Assembly (NCBI RefSeq): GCF_050436995.1
Contig: NC_134775.1
Location: 773,501 to 837,500 of the forward strand
DNA length: 64,000 nt
Source of the DNA: Anticarsia gemmatalis
Taxonomy: Eukaryota; Arthropoda; Insecta; Lepidoptera; Erebidae
Reading direction: 5' to 3'
Shown here in pieces: positions 29,047 through 38,713 of this stretch (position 1 is the stretch's first letter; each line of letters starts with the position of its first letter). A program made the translations under genes and the position numbers. The notes below the pieces were generated by a model. The model was not told the DNA's origin. It made no database searches and saw nothing but the letters and a program-made list of their open reading frames with translations.

Positions 29047-29303
29047 GCGCATGTCGCCGGCATGACGTAACGCGCCAGTGTAAAGACGTCGTTAGTGTTG
29101 TGTGTCGAAGTACCGACAATTCCGAACAATGTACACTCAGTGAAAACCAAGTGAGGGTAGGCGTCGAAACTCGCGCCGCAAGAAGACGACGCTTAGCAGC
29201 CTCATCAGTCAGCTCGTGACCACGGTCGTTGTAATGCGATCGAAACGTCGGGCAGCAAATAAGGTATCCTAACCTTTAAATTTTCAATCGCGTATAAGAC
29301 CCG
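29047..29303 (+). pseudogene. Penelope-like element 3' fragment, plus
   Basis: Covers the last 50 or so codons (from the RRRHDV region) plus the 3' UTR, ending CCGTTGCATTATAATATTA, directly followed by the full plus copy. The junction with the minus fragment has the short overlap GCGCATGTCGCC. Confidence 0.9.
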
Positions 29304-29318
29304 TTGCATTATAATATT

Positions 29319-31847
29319 ATGTGTACTAGTCGCGAGAGTTTAAAAACATTAATTGCAAACCGCTACGGGCCGGAGTTTGTAACAAAAATCAAACATCTTG
29401 AATTCCTTCGAGTAAAACGTGTGCGTTTGGAAACATCGCTCAGGTTTCTAATAAGGTGTCGTGACGCGGACTTAGTACCCTCGGGAGTGCGTATCAAGCC
29501 GCGTAAGGACATTCCACACTCGGATGGAATTCTACAAAATGCAAGTGTTCGTCTCTTAAGACAATTAATACGGAATTGTCGGTACAATGTGAATAGTGTG
29601 GTGAGTGAACTTTATGACCTACATACGGAGTGCAGTGCGGTATTATCAGTAAGTGACTTTGACCTTTGTGATCGTGTAACATACAACCAGGCATCTCGTA
29701 TTTACGATTTGTGCATTGCCCGTCACGATGCAAAGTTTGACAGATTATATAACCGTCGCGGGAAGGTAAACGGTACAACCCGAACACCGGCCACGTCCCA
29801 GCGTGATACGGTAATTAATTTGTCACGTTCGCCGATTGATAATGCCACACACAGTGTACTGAGCAAGGGGTTAAATTTCGCAGTAACTCCGAACCGGATT
29901 CCGTATGAAAATGTCATAAGTGGTGTTGAGGAAGTAATAACGCGTAACAAGGTGCCGTCTAACGATGCGGATACACTTAGACAGGATGTTGCCGTTATTC
30001 TACGAAAATCCAAGCCGCCGAAATCGAACGTTACTATGGAAGAGCGTCAAGCACTATCGAAACTGCGGGCTAATCGTGATATCTTAGTGCTTAAGGCTGA
30101 TAAAGGAAACGCCACCGTAGTAATGGACTCAGAAGACTATGACAGAAGAATACGGAATCTGTTGAGTGACACTTCGGTTTACAAACCAGTGTCGTATAAC
30201 CCTACAGCCAGAGTGACGAAACGTATACGTTCACTGATCAAGGACCATGAAGACCTTTTCGCGGAGGATGTGTTTCAACGTCTCGCAAGACCCAAGTGCG
30301 TTCAGCCGCCTAAGTTATACGGTTTGCCTAAAGTACATAAGGAGAGTGTACCGCTGCGCCCTATAGTGAGTCAAATCGATTCTCCCACCTATGATTTGGC
30401 GAAACACATCGCGTCAGTGCTGCAACCGTTAACAGGTAAGACTGCATCCTTCGTGAAGGACTCTCGTCACTTTGTCGATATCATCAAGACCATGAGAGTG
30501 GAACCGGATGAGGTTATGGTGAGTTTTGATGTGGAGTCACTGTTCACCAACGTTCCCATACAGGACTGTCTTGATGTCGTCGAGATGAAGTTGAGGGAAA
30601 ACGGTCTGTCTAGTGAGTACGTCGTTTTACTGAAGAACTTTTTAGAAGGTAACTACTTTCTCTATCGTGGACAATACTACCTCCAGATCGACGGAGTGGC
30701 CATGGGTAGCCCAGTGGCACCGGTTATGGCAAACATCTGGATGGAACATTTTGAGCAATCCATAGATATGCAGGCATCAAATGTGAAGCTATGGAAACGA
30801 TATGTCGACGATGTGTATTGTATCATGAGAGGAGATAAACAGGACGTAGAACGGCTGTTGAACACCCTGAACTCAATTCATACTAACATCAACTTCACGT
30901 ATGAAATGGAGACAGACAGATCGTTGGCCTTTCTCGATGTCGAAGTAAAGGTGAGAACAGATGGTACCTTGGGCCACACTGTTTACCGAAAACCGACACA
31001 CACCGATAGGTATCTTCACGCGAATTCGCATCATCATCCGCGACACCTGCAATCCGTGGTGGCTTCGCTGACAACTAGAGCATACGACCTTTGTGACCCT
31101 GAACACCTAGACGGTGAACTCTCACACGTTCAGGAGGTACTTAAGCGGAACGGATACAGGAGAACCGAACGACGTCTGAAGAGGCAAGAATGTCAGACTG
31201 GTGTTAGCAGAGTACCAGCTTTTATGCCCTACATAAAAGGAGTAACGGATAAAGTTGGAACAGTACTGAAGAAATACTCCATAAAGACTGTATATAGTCC
31301 GTTCTCCAAAGTAGCTAACCATTTGCGCACGCCAAAGGATGTAATTCCTCTTCAGACACCTGGCGTTTACAAGGTGGATTGTAGCTGCGGTAGTTCATAC
31401 ATCGGACAGACCAAAAGAACAATAGCTGAAAGGGTCAAGGAACATATCGCAGCTGTCAAGAACCGGCAAGTCAACAAATCCGCGATAGCTGAGCACTTGT
31501 TGGAAGCAGGAACCAATCACTGGATCGAGCTACATCAACCCCGGGTCCTCTCCACAGATCGTCACTATTACTCCAGGATAGTACGAGAAGCGGTTGAAAT
31601 CAAAAAACATTCTAATTTCAACCGTGAAGAGGGATACCGTTTATCATCTACGTGGAATCCTGTCATCAGCAAGTGCAGCCGTCGCCGGCATGACGTAACG
31701 CGCCAGTGTAAAGACGTCGTTAGTGTTGTGTGTCGAAGTACCGACAATTCCGAACAATGTACACTCAGTGAAAACCAAGTGAGGGTAGGCGTCGAAACTC
31801 GCGCCGCAAGAAGACGACGCTTAGCAGCCTCATCAGTCAGCTCGTGA
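29319..31847 (+). CDS. Penelope-like RT plus GIY-YIG endonuclease, full length (plus copy)
   Basis: Same protein as at 25601, with at least one replacement (LLKNFLEGNYF instead of [11 protein letters not shown]). All RT motifs ([32 protein letters not shown]) and the GIY-YIG module are intact. The frame is open from the TTG at 29304; the first ATG is at 29319. Two intact, almost identical ORFs in one insertion point to a recent event and a possibly active family. Confidence 0.95.
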   Translation: MCTSRESLKTLIANRYGPEFVTKIKHLEFLRVKRVRLETSLRFLIRCRDADLVPSGVRIKPRKDIPHSDGILQNASVRLLRQLIRNCRYNVNSVVSELYDLHTECSAVLSVSDFDLCDRVTYNQASRIYDLCIARHDAKFDRLYNRRGKVNGTTRTPATSQRDTVINLSRSPIDNATHSVLSKGLNFAVTPNRIPYENVISGVEEVITRNKVPSNDADTLRQDVAVILRKSKPPKSNVTMEERQALSKLRANRDILVLKADKGNATVVMDSEDYDRRIRNLLSDTSVYKPVSYNPTARVTKRIRSLIKDHEDLFAEDVFQRLARPKCVQPPKLYGLPKVHKESVPLRPIVSQIDSPTYDLAKHIASVLQPLTGKTASFVKDSRHFVDIIKTMRVEPDEVMVSFDVESLFTNVPIQDCLDVVEMKLRENGLSSEYVVLLKNFLEGNYFLYRGQYYLQIDGVAMGSPVAPVMANIWMEHFEQSIDMQASNVKLWKRYVDDVYCIMRGDKQDVERLLNTLNSIHTNINFTYEMETDRSLAFLDVEVKVRTDGTLGHTVYRKPTHTDRYLHANSHHHPRHLQSVVASLTTRAYDLCDPEHLDGELSHVQEVLKRNGYRRTERRLKRQECQTGVSRVPAFMPYIKGVTDKVGTVLKKYSIKTVYSPFSKVANHLRTPKDVIPLQTPGVYKVDCSCGSSYIGQTKRTIAERVKEHIAAVKNRQVNKSAIAEHLLEAGTNHWIELHQPRVLSTDRHYYSRIVREAVEIKKHSNFNREEGYRLSSTWNPVISKCSRRRHDVTRQCKDVVSVVCRSTDNSEQCTLSENQVRVGVETRAARRRRLAASSVSS

Positions 31848-31947
31848 CCACGGTCGTTGTAATGCGATCGAAACGTCGGGCAGCAAATAAGGTATCCTAA
31901 CCTTTAAATTTTCAATCGCGTATAAGACCCGTTGCATTATAATATTA

Positions 31948-31959
31948 TACATGAGATAT
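31948..31959. repeat. Target-site duplication of Penelope insert, right copy
   Basis: TACATGAGATAT, identical to 25457-25468. It includes the same in-frame TGA. Confidence 0.93.
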
Positions 31960-34900
31960 AATTATAATTCATATTGTAGTTTATAAATTAGATTTAGAGA
32001 CACGCAAACAGTGGGAATTGACTGTAAGTCCCAGCGATAGTAACGAATTGCCAACGCTTAAGCAATTTAGGTTATTTTTAGAAACGCGTTTTAGAGCATT
32101 AGAGTTTATAGAAACTGCTAAAACAGCAGCCCACCAGGTCAATAGAACTATAGGTCAAAAATCGAAGTCCTTGCTGGTTACAAATTCGTCTGGCATGCGG
32201 TGTGAATTCTGCGCTGAATACCATAAACTCTGCTTTTGTAAGAAGTTTGCAAATCAGTCAATTAATAGCAGACGTGAATTTGTAGCACAAAACAAAATTT
32301 GTTTTAACTGCTTAGGCAGTAATCATACCACATATACTTGTAAGGCTCCAAGTACTTGCAAAATATGTCAAAAACGACATCATTCTTTGCTGCATCTCGA
32401 TCAACCAAGCTCTCAGATCAACAATGGAGCCACTACCTCTTTAGTAGATCAGCCCAGTTCCTCTAACGTAATCGATAAACCAATAGTTTCGTGTCTATCA
32501 ACCAATACTTTACCCAAACCCAGACAGATTTTGTTAGCCACGGCGCTAATAAAAGCCGAGTCCAGGTCGGGTAATTATCGGGTAGTTCGCGCCTTGCTAG
32601 ACCAAGGGTCGCAGGCTTGCTCTATAACCGAAGCCACAGTACAATTGCTTAACCTTAAAAAGATTCCAATACAAGGAATCATTTCGGGTTTGGGCAGTGA
32701 CAGAACAACTAAAGCAAAATATATGGTTAGCTTATCGATAAGGTCACGAGTAGATAGCGACTTCAAGCATCAGTTCAATGCATATGTTCTGAGTAAAATT
32801 ACATCTTACTTACTTGAACGTCATATGACTGTAACTCATTTTGATTGGCTCGGCTCAAATTTATCTCTCGCAGATCCAGATTTCTATGTACCCAATAAGA
32901 TAGATCTACTTTTGGGAGCAGATGTTTACAGTTCCATCATAAAGGAAGGCATTAAGAAGAACCCTTCTGGAACTCTCATAGCTCAGAGCACTACTTTGGG
33001 ATGGATAATTTCAGGTTCAGTTTGTCCTTCTGATGTTTACAAGGTAAGGACAAGAAATATCAGCGTCATGCATGCGCAGATAAAGGAAGATGAGCTCTTG
33101 AAGAAGTTTTGGGAAATCGAAGAACAAGGTAGCACAAAACAGCTATTTACACCAGAAGAGGAAAGATGCGAGGAGTTATATAAGCTAACTACTGAAAGGA
33201 ATAGTGAAGGCAGATATGTTGTCAAACTACCATTCCGAGACTCAAATCCACCATGTAAGTTTGGCAATTCACGGGGCATAGCTGAAGCTAGATTTAGGTC
33301 ATTAGAAAAAAGATTAGGTAGAAATATAGAACTTAAGCAAGAGTATAGTAGGGTAATAAAGGAGTATTTAGATTTAGGACACATGAGAGCAGTAGAGCAA
33401 AATGATAACAAAAAACAAGAAGCGGTTTATCTTCCACACCACGCCGTAGTCAGGAATGATAAATCGACTACTAAAGTCCGCGTAGTCTTCAATGCGTCTG
33501 AGAAGAACAACAAAGGCGTATCTTTGAACGACACTTTGATGGTAGGGCCAACGTTACAAGCAGATTTGCGACACACAGTACTGAGATGGCGACTACATGC
33601 TATAGGTCTAGTGGCCGATATCATCAAGATGTATCGTCAAGTAAGAGTGGCGGATGTTTCAGCGTATTCTCTGGCGTGATAGTCCTGAAACACCAATAAG
33701 AGACTACGAGCTCTTGACTGTTACGTTCGGCACAGCCTCTGCTCCTTATCAGGCAGTTAGAACACTCCATCAAATAGCGTACGATGAAGGAGAACAGTAT
33801 CCACTTGCTATGGATAAAGTTTTAAACTGTTTCTTCATGGACGACCTGATGACGGGTTGTGATAGTATTAAAGAAGGTGCTGAAATATACAAACAGATTA
33901 CAGAATTACTAAGCAAGGCAGGATTTATTTTACAGAAATGGAATAGCAATAAACAAAAGATGTTAGAAGTAATAAAAACAATTGAAATAAATAAAACAAG
34001 AGAACAATTAGGTCAATCAAGTACAACTAAGAAAATAGAGAACAAAAAAGAAAATTTAGAGGACAACAATATATAAATACAAGAACAAAAGGACATAGAA
34101 TTAAAACTTGATAGTACAATAAAAATCTTAGGACTCACCTGGAATCGTAGTGAGGACATATTCCAGTACTCAGTAAATTTCCCATCAGCATTGACTGCTC
34201 CTGTCACCAAAAGAGCTGTAATTTCTGAAATCGCTCGACTGTTTGACCCTTTAGGTTGGTTAGCTCCATCAGTAATTCCGGCAAAGATTTTTATTCAGAA
34301 ATTGTGGCTCGCAGGAGTTGGTTGGGATACAGAACTTAGTACAGACTTGGTGAACGAGTGGACAACTTATCGAGCAGACCTTGCCCTAGTTAGCAAAGTT
34401 CAGGTACCTCGCTGGCTTGGCACTAAGCCTAAAGATGACTTGGAGTTACACGGGTTTAGTGATGCCTCCAAGGCAGCATATGCTGCAGTAATATATCTGC
34501 GTAGAACGGATAGCACAGGTCATGTACACGTCTCACTGCTGGTTGCAAAGACACGAGTCGCTCCCATTAAGCAAGTCAGTATTCCACGTTTGGAGCTGTG
34601 TGGTGCGGTACTGCTAGCTAAATTATTAGTCGAAACAGCTGAAATCTTAAGTATCCCAAGAGAAAAAATTATAGCATGGACCGATTCCACTGTTGTGTTA
34701 GCCTGGTTAAACAGCCATCCCAGCAGATGGAAGACTTTTGTTGCCAATCGCACCTCTGAAATATTAAATGTAACAGATTCATCTCAATGGTTTCATGTTT
34801 TAAGTGCAAATAACCCTGCAGACTGCGCCTCACGAGGATTACTACCAAACTTATTAGTGCAAAATCAAATATGGTTTTCAGGTCCATCTTTTTTAGGGAA

Positions 34901-36449
34901 TACAGAAATTGTATATAGTAGACCAAAAGATTTGATCTGTAACTTAGAACAGTCTATAAAAACACACGTAGCTACAATACCGGTATCCATTATTGATAGG
35001 TTTTCATCTCTAACGAAACTATTAAGAGTAGTATCTTACTGTCGTCGTTTTTTAAATAAGGGCAAAAATCAGGAAAATTATTTTCAAAAGATAGAAATAG
35101 AAGAAGCACAAAATACATGTATAAAAATAGTACAAAAGGATATATTTAAAACTGAGTACACACAATTAAAAGAAAAGGGCTATTTACAAACTAGAACTAG
35201 TGATTTAAAATCTTTATGTCCATATCTGGACAACAAGGACATTATAAGAGTTAGAGGTAGGTTAGAAAAGTCGCTATTAGAAGAACAAACTAAACACCCA
35301 ATTGTTTTGCCAAAGAAGTCTCATTTCACAGAGCTTGTTGTGGCCGATGCTCATAATAAAACTTTGCATGGCGGTCCACAACTTATGATTAATTATTTAA
35401 GGACAAAATATTGGATCATTGGAGTTAAAAATCTCGTAAAACATCACGTACGCAAATGTGTTACCTGTGCTAAGCAGAGAGCAAGTTGTAAAAATCAATT
35501 CATGGGTTCTTTGCCAGCTGTTCGCTGCACCCCAGCACGTCCGTTCTTACACAGTGGGGATGACTACGCTGGTCCCATAAATATAAGAACCTCCAAGGGC
35601 CGCAGGCACCGCTCATACAAAGGATACATTTGCCTATTTGTGTGTATGTGCACACGAGCTTTGCATTTAGAGATAGTAAGCGATATGAGTACACAGGCTT
35701 TTTTGGCTGCATTTCGACGTTTCGTGTCACGTCGAGGGCATTGCGCAAAATTATGGAGCGATAACGCTACCACATTCATTGGTGCAGACCGAGAGCTGCA
35801 ATAACTATCAGCTTTTCAGTCTACTATAGCAGAGAGTCTGGAAGCAAGTGGTACTGAATGGCATTACATTCCTCCCCATGCACCAAATTTTGGTGGTTTA
35901 TGGGAGTCAGGGGTGAAATCAACAAAATTTCATCTCAAGCGAGTAATTGGTGAGTCGACTCTTACGTATGAGGAACTGAGCACATTATTGACACAAGTAG
36001 AGGCATGCTTAAATTCGAGACCAATAAGTATTATTAGTTCAACTGATCCTAGTGGGCCATTGCTACTAACACCAGGACATTTTTTGATTGGCGAGCCACT
36101 TATAAACGTACCTGACGTCAATTATGAAGGTACCAGTGTAGGTTGTTTAACACGTTGGCAATTCGTTCAACGAATGTTACAATCATTTTGGCGTAGATGG
36201 TCGAATGAATACTTGTCAAACCTCATGAATCGGTACAAGTGGTCTGTACAAGTACCAGAACCTAATGTTGGTGACATTGTACTCATTAAAGAAGATGACC
36301 TGCCACCATGCCGATGGTCATTAGGTCGAGTCATACAAAAGCATCCGGGTCAGGATAATATAACCCGTGTAGTTACACTACGTACCAAATCATCGACTTT
36401 GAAAAGGCCCACATCTAAACTTTGTATTTTACCAATTGCACAAGACTGA
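31960..36449 (+). pseudogene. BEL-1 Gag C-terminus, protease, RT, RNase H and integrase
   Basis: Continues the Gag frame after the insert. Zinc-knuckle region: CEFCAEYHKLCFC, then CFNCLGSNHTTYTC and CKICQKRHHSLLH. Protease: RALLDQGSQACSIT. RT: TKVRVVFNASEKNNKGVSL and CFFMDDLMTGCDS. RNase H: DDLELHGFSDASKAAYAAVI and IAWTDSTVVLAWL. Integrase: HHVRKCVTCAKQRA, GDDYAGPINIR, SDNATTFIGADREL and ACLNSRPIS. Breaks: a frameshift near 33655-33680 in RT, TAA at 34074-34076 and TAA at 35802-35804 in integrase. Non-functional. Confidence 0.93.
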
Positions 36450-36667
36450 TATATTTTTTGAATTATTTATAATTATACAAAATTTATACAATATTTACAA
36501 ACTGAATCAACTGTTTATTTATTGCTGATGTGTTTAATTTTAAGATTGATTTTATGGGTTCAAATTGTTATGTATTTTTTGTCAGCTATCAGCTGAGTCG
36601 AACAACTATTTATATTATAGAACAATGTGAAGGACATTTCGCCACTAAATGCCCTTGGTGGGCGGTA

Positions 36668-37020
36668 TGTTCAGACAATATAATACAAATAATATAAAAA
36701 ATATGTAAAAACAACAAAAAGTAAAATATGTACAAAAATATTTATGTAATAAAAAAGAAATGTAATTTTTTGTCATGACGCTCGATAGATGGCGGTGTGC
36801 GCTAAATTAAAAGTCGCAAGCGTTTGTTTCACACCGAGTCTATATAAGACCCCGAGTTTGTATTGTGTGTGTGTGTGTGTGTGTATCCGAATATAGTACC
36901 ATACTTAGACCAGGCGTCAGGTGTTTTATTGATATAATTCCCTAGTCGTCAATTTAGAACAACCGTGGTTCTGTGTTCTCGCACCGCCACCAACGCAAGC
37001 GTCATAAGGGTGCTTGTTCA
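36668..37020 (+). repeat. BEL-1 3' LTR
   Basis: Begins TGTTCAGACAATATAATAC after a purine-rich tract and ends GGGTGCTTGTTCA; 353 bp, TG...CA. A TATA box (TATATAAGACC at about 36841) with a downstream (GT)n run gives a plausible U3/R boundary. The last 70 bp match the 5' LTR remnant. Confidence 0.88.
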
Positions 37021-37133
37021 ATACTTCTTTATATAATATATGAATCTAAAATGTGTTATGTATAAACTTGTACCCTACATATATGCTTGAAATTAAATAT
37101 TATTATGTCTATCATAATCATAATCACTTTATC

Positions 37134-37407
37134 TAGCACTGGCTGACCCGCGCAACTTCGCTTGCGTCACATAAGAGAGAATGGGTCATCATTTTCCCCA
37201 TTTTTGTAATATGTTTCGTTACTACTCCGCTCCTAATGGTCGTAGCGTGATGATATATAGCTTATAGCCTTCCTCAATAAATGGGCTATCTAACAGTGAA
37301 AGAATTTTTCAAATCGGACCAATAGTTCCTGAGATTAGCGCGTTCAAACAAACAAACAAACAAACTTTTCAGCTTTATAATATTAGTATAGATAATATTA
37401 GTATAGA
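37134..37407 (-). mobile_element. Helitron copy with altered ends
   Basis: CTAGCACTGGCTGACCCGCG at the 3' side (a few extra bases) and a duplicated 5' end (AATATTAGTATAGATAATAT...). The body is typical. Confidence 0.72.
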
Positions 37408-37667
37408 TATGGGTTATCTCGACTGTAGTTATTTATACTATGCTAACGTGAACGTGTGAAAATTACTTTAGTTACCTTTGTATATCATTTGTAACTTCGT
37501 TATTTTTGGATAATTCTTCGTGAAATTTTTGTGACACATAAAACTTATTCATAAACCGTGAAACTTCTCAAATATTGAAACAACACATTTTAATTTCGCA
37601 TTTTTCTTTATATTTCTATCAACCCATCCTCCTTTTCTTTCTCATTCACATCATTATTTCTTTCCAG

Positions 37668-37872
37668 TCCAACTCCCTACGAGACGTGTTCATTCTACAA
37701 CAAAGACGACGGCGCGTGGTACCGCGCACGATGCATCACTCCCACTACGTTATCACTCATTGATAGCTGTAAAGTCGTTAGCGTGACGCCCAACGACAAG
37801 ATACGGAAACTGCCGAGCAAATACGAAGCAGTGCCCGAATTCTGCTGCACGTTGGAGTGTAAGGATGCTAAG
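37668..37872 (+). CDS. Tudor-protein gene, exon f (first Tudor core)
   Basis: A 205-bp exon from CTTTCCAG to AAG|GTGAGA, phase 2 in and phase 0 out. It carries a clear Tudor core: YETCSFYNKDDGAWYRARC (the conserved D-G-x-W-Y-R-A turn), then a shortened strand (TLSLIDSCKVVSV), and then IRKLPSKYEAVPEFCCTLE, which matches the usual R-x-L-P...C-x-L end of the barrel. In Tudor proteins this fold binds methylated arginine, often on PIWI proteins. Here the usual I/F-D-Y-G is IDSC, so ligand binding by this copy is uncertain. About 155 bp of this exon and its downstream intron are duplicated at 38131. Confidence 0.92.
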
Positions 37873-37895
37873 GTGAGACTTAGATTTATCAGTAA

Positions 37896-38124
37896 CTAGG
37901 TGACTCGTGCAACTTCGCTTGTGTCACATAAGAGAGAATGGGTCATAATTTTCCCCGTTTTTGTAACATTTTTCACTGGTGCTCTGCTCCTATTGGTTGT
38001 AGCGTGATGATATATAGCCTATAGGCTATCCAACAGTAAAATATTTTTTCAATTCGAACCAGTAGTTCCTGAGATTAGCGCGTTCAAACAAACAAACTCT
38101 TCAGCTTTATAGTATTAGTAGAGA
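37896..38124 (-). mobile_element. Helitron copy between the Tudor exon and its duplicate
   Basis: CTAGGTGACTCGTGCAACTT through GTATTAGTAGAGA. Internally deleted relative to other copies (no CTTCCTCGATAAATG segment). Confidence 0.75.
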
Positions 38125-38130
38125 TTAGCG

Positions 38131-38288
38131 CCCACTACGTTATCACTCATTGATAGCTGTAAAGTCGTCAGCGTGATGCCCAACGACAAGATACGGAAAC
38201 TGCCGAGCAAATACGAAGCAGTGCCCGAGTTCTGCTGCACGTTGGAGTGAAAGAATGCTAAGGTTAGATGTTAATTTATCATTAACTA
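38131..38288 (+). pseudogene. Partial duplicate of Tudor exon f and its donor
   Basis: Positions 38131-38288 repeat 37741-37898 at an exact offset of 390 bp. About five base differences fall in the exonic part. One turns the Cys codon TGT into TGA (38248-38250), so the copy cannot be coding. Its donor reads GTTAGA instead of GTGAGA, and it lacks the 5' half of the exon and an acceptor. A Helitron copy (37896-38124) sits exactly between the two copies. Confidence 0.88.
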
Positions 38289-38299
38289 CCTTGAGGAGT

Positions 38300-38370
38300 T
38301 CATAGCCAGTTGTGCTCACCGGTAGGTAAAAGATCTGTGGGTTAAGCAACCGCGCGGTCATTCTGTAGAT
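38300..38370 (+). mobile_element. 5S-type SINE (family B), left half, split by Gypsy
   Basis: AGTTGTGCTCACCGGTAGGT, GATCTGTGGGTTAAGCAAC and CGCGCGGTCATTCTGTAGAT match the family B head. The rest resumes at 59898 with AGATAGGTGACGC, where AGAT is the Gypsy target duplication. Confidence 0.85.
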
Positions 38371-38713
38371 AGTCAAATTAATGGACAGCACTTTATTTAA
38401 AAAAAATATATTTATTTTAATTAAAATAAAGGTGTGCTCGCAGAGCATCAAGCCGAGACAATTTATTTATTTATTTATTTGGCTCACAAAACAAGTTACA
38501 GTCGATTACAGTGTTGATCTAAGACTAATGTTTAAGAGCTAGACTGCACCTCTAAATATGTAAGCACAGATACATCCAGATAATAAACTTATATTTTAGT
38601 TAGTGTGTGAGTATACTAAATATTTTAAAAACTTATTTTTAATACCTTACTAGCTAATTTGTTAGTATTGTGAGTGAAGAACATGAAATTACATTTTTAA
38701 ATGAAATTGAAGT

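Larger units (their letters stand above)
25469..31947. mobile_element. Composite Penelope-like insertion (inverted dimer of tandem copies)
   Basis: Four Penelope pieces in one insertion: a full minus copy (to about 28130), a minus 3' fragment (28130-29046), a head-to-head junction at 29047, a plus 3' fragment (29047-29303), and a full plus copy (to 31947). Each side is a partial-plus-full tandem, the usual Penelope arrangement that gives a pseudo-LTR. A single 12-bp target duplication encloses all pieces. Confidence 0.95.
23688..37020 (+). mobile_element. BEL/Pao LTR retrotransposon (BEL-1), 5' LTR truncated, decayed
   Basis: Only the last 74 bp or so of the 5' LTR survive (to 23761); the 3' LTR at 36668-37020 is complete. 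Gag-Pol is one reading unit broken by three stops and one frameshift and split at 25469-31947 by Penelope DNA. There is no env: only about 220 bp separate pol from the 3' LTR. The Gly-rich purine tract GGTGGGCGGTA just before the 3' LTR is the likely polypurine tract. Confidence 0.93.

Noticed and set aside
25469..31947. Penelope block as an LTR-type element with long inverted repeats
   Set aside because: The symmetry arises from inverted Penelope copies with RT plus GIY-YIG proteins. There is no LTR integrase, and the 12-bp target duplication fits a Penelope event.
36872..36892. (GT)n run as an independent microsatellite feature
   Set aside because: It is short and located within the BEL-1 3' LTR, so it is treated as part of the LTR.
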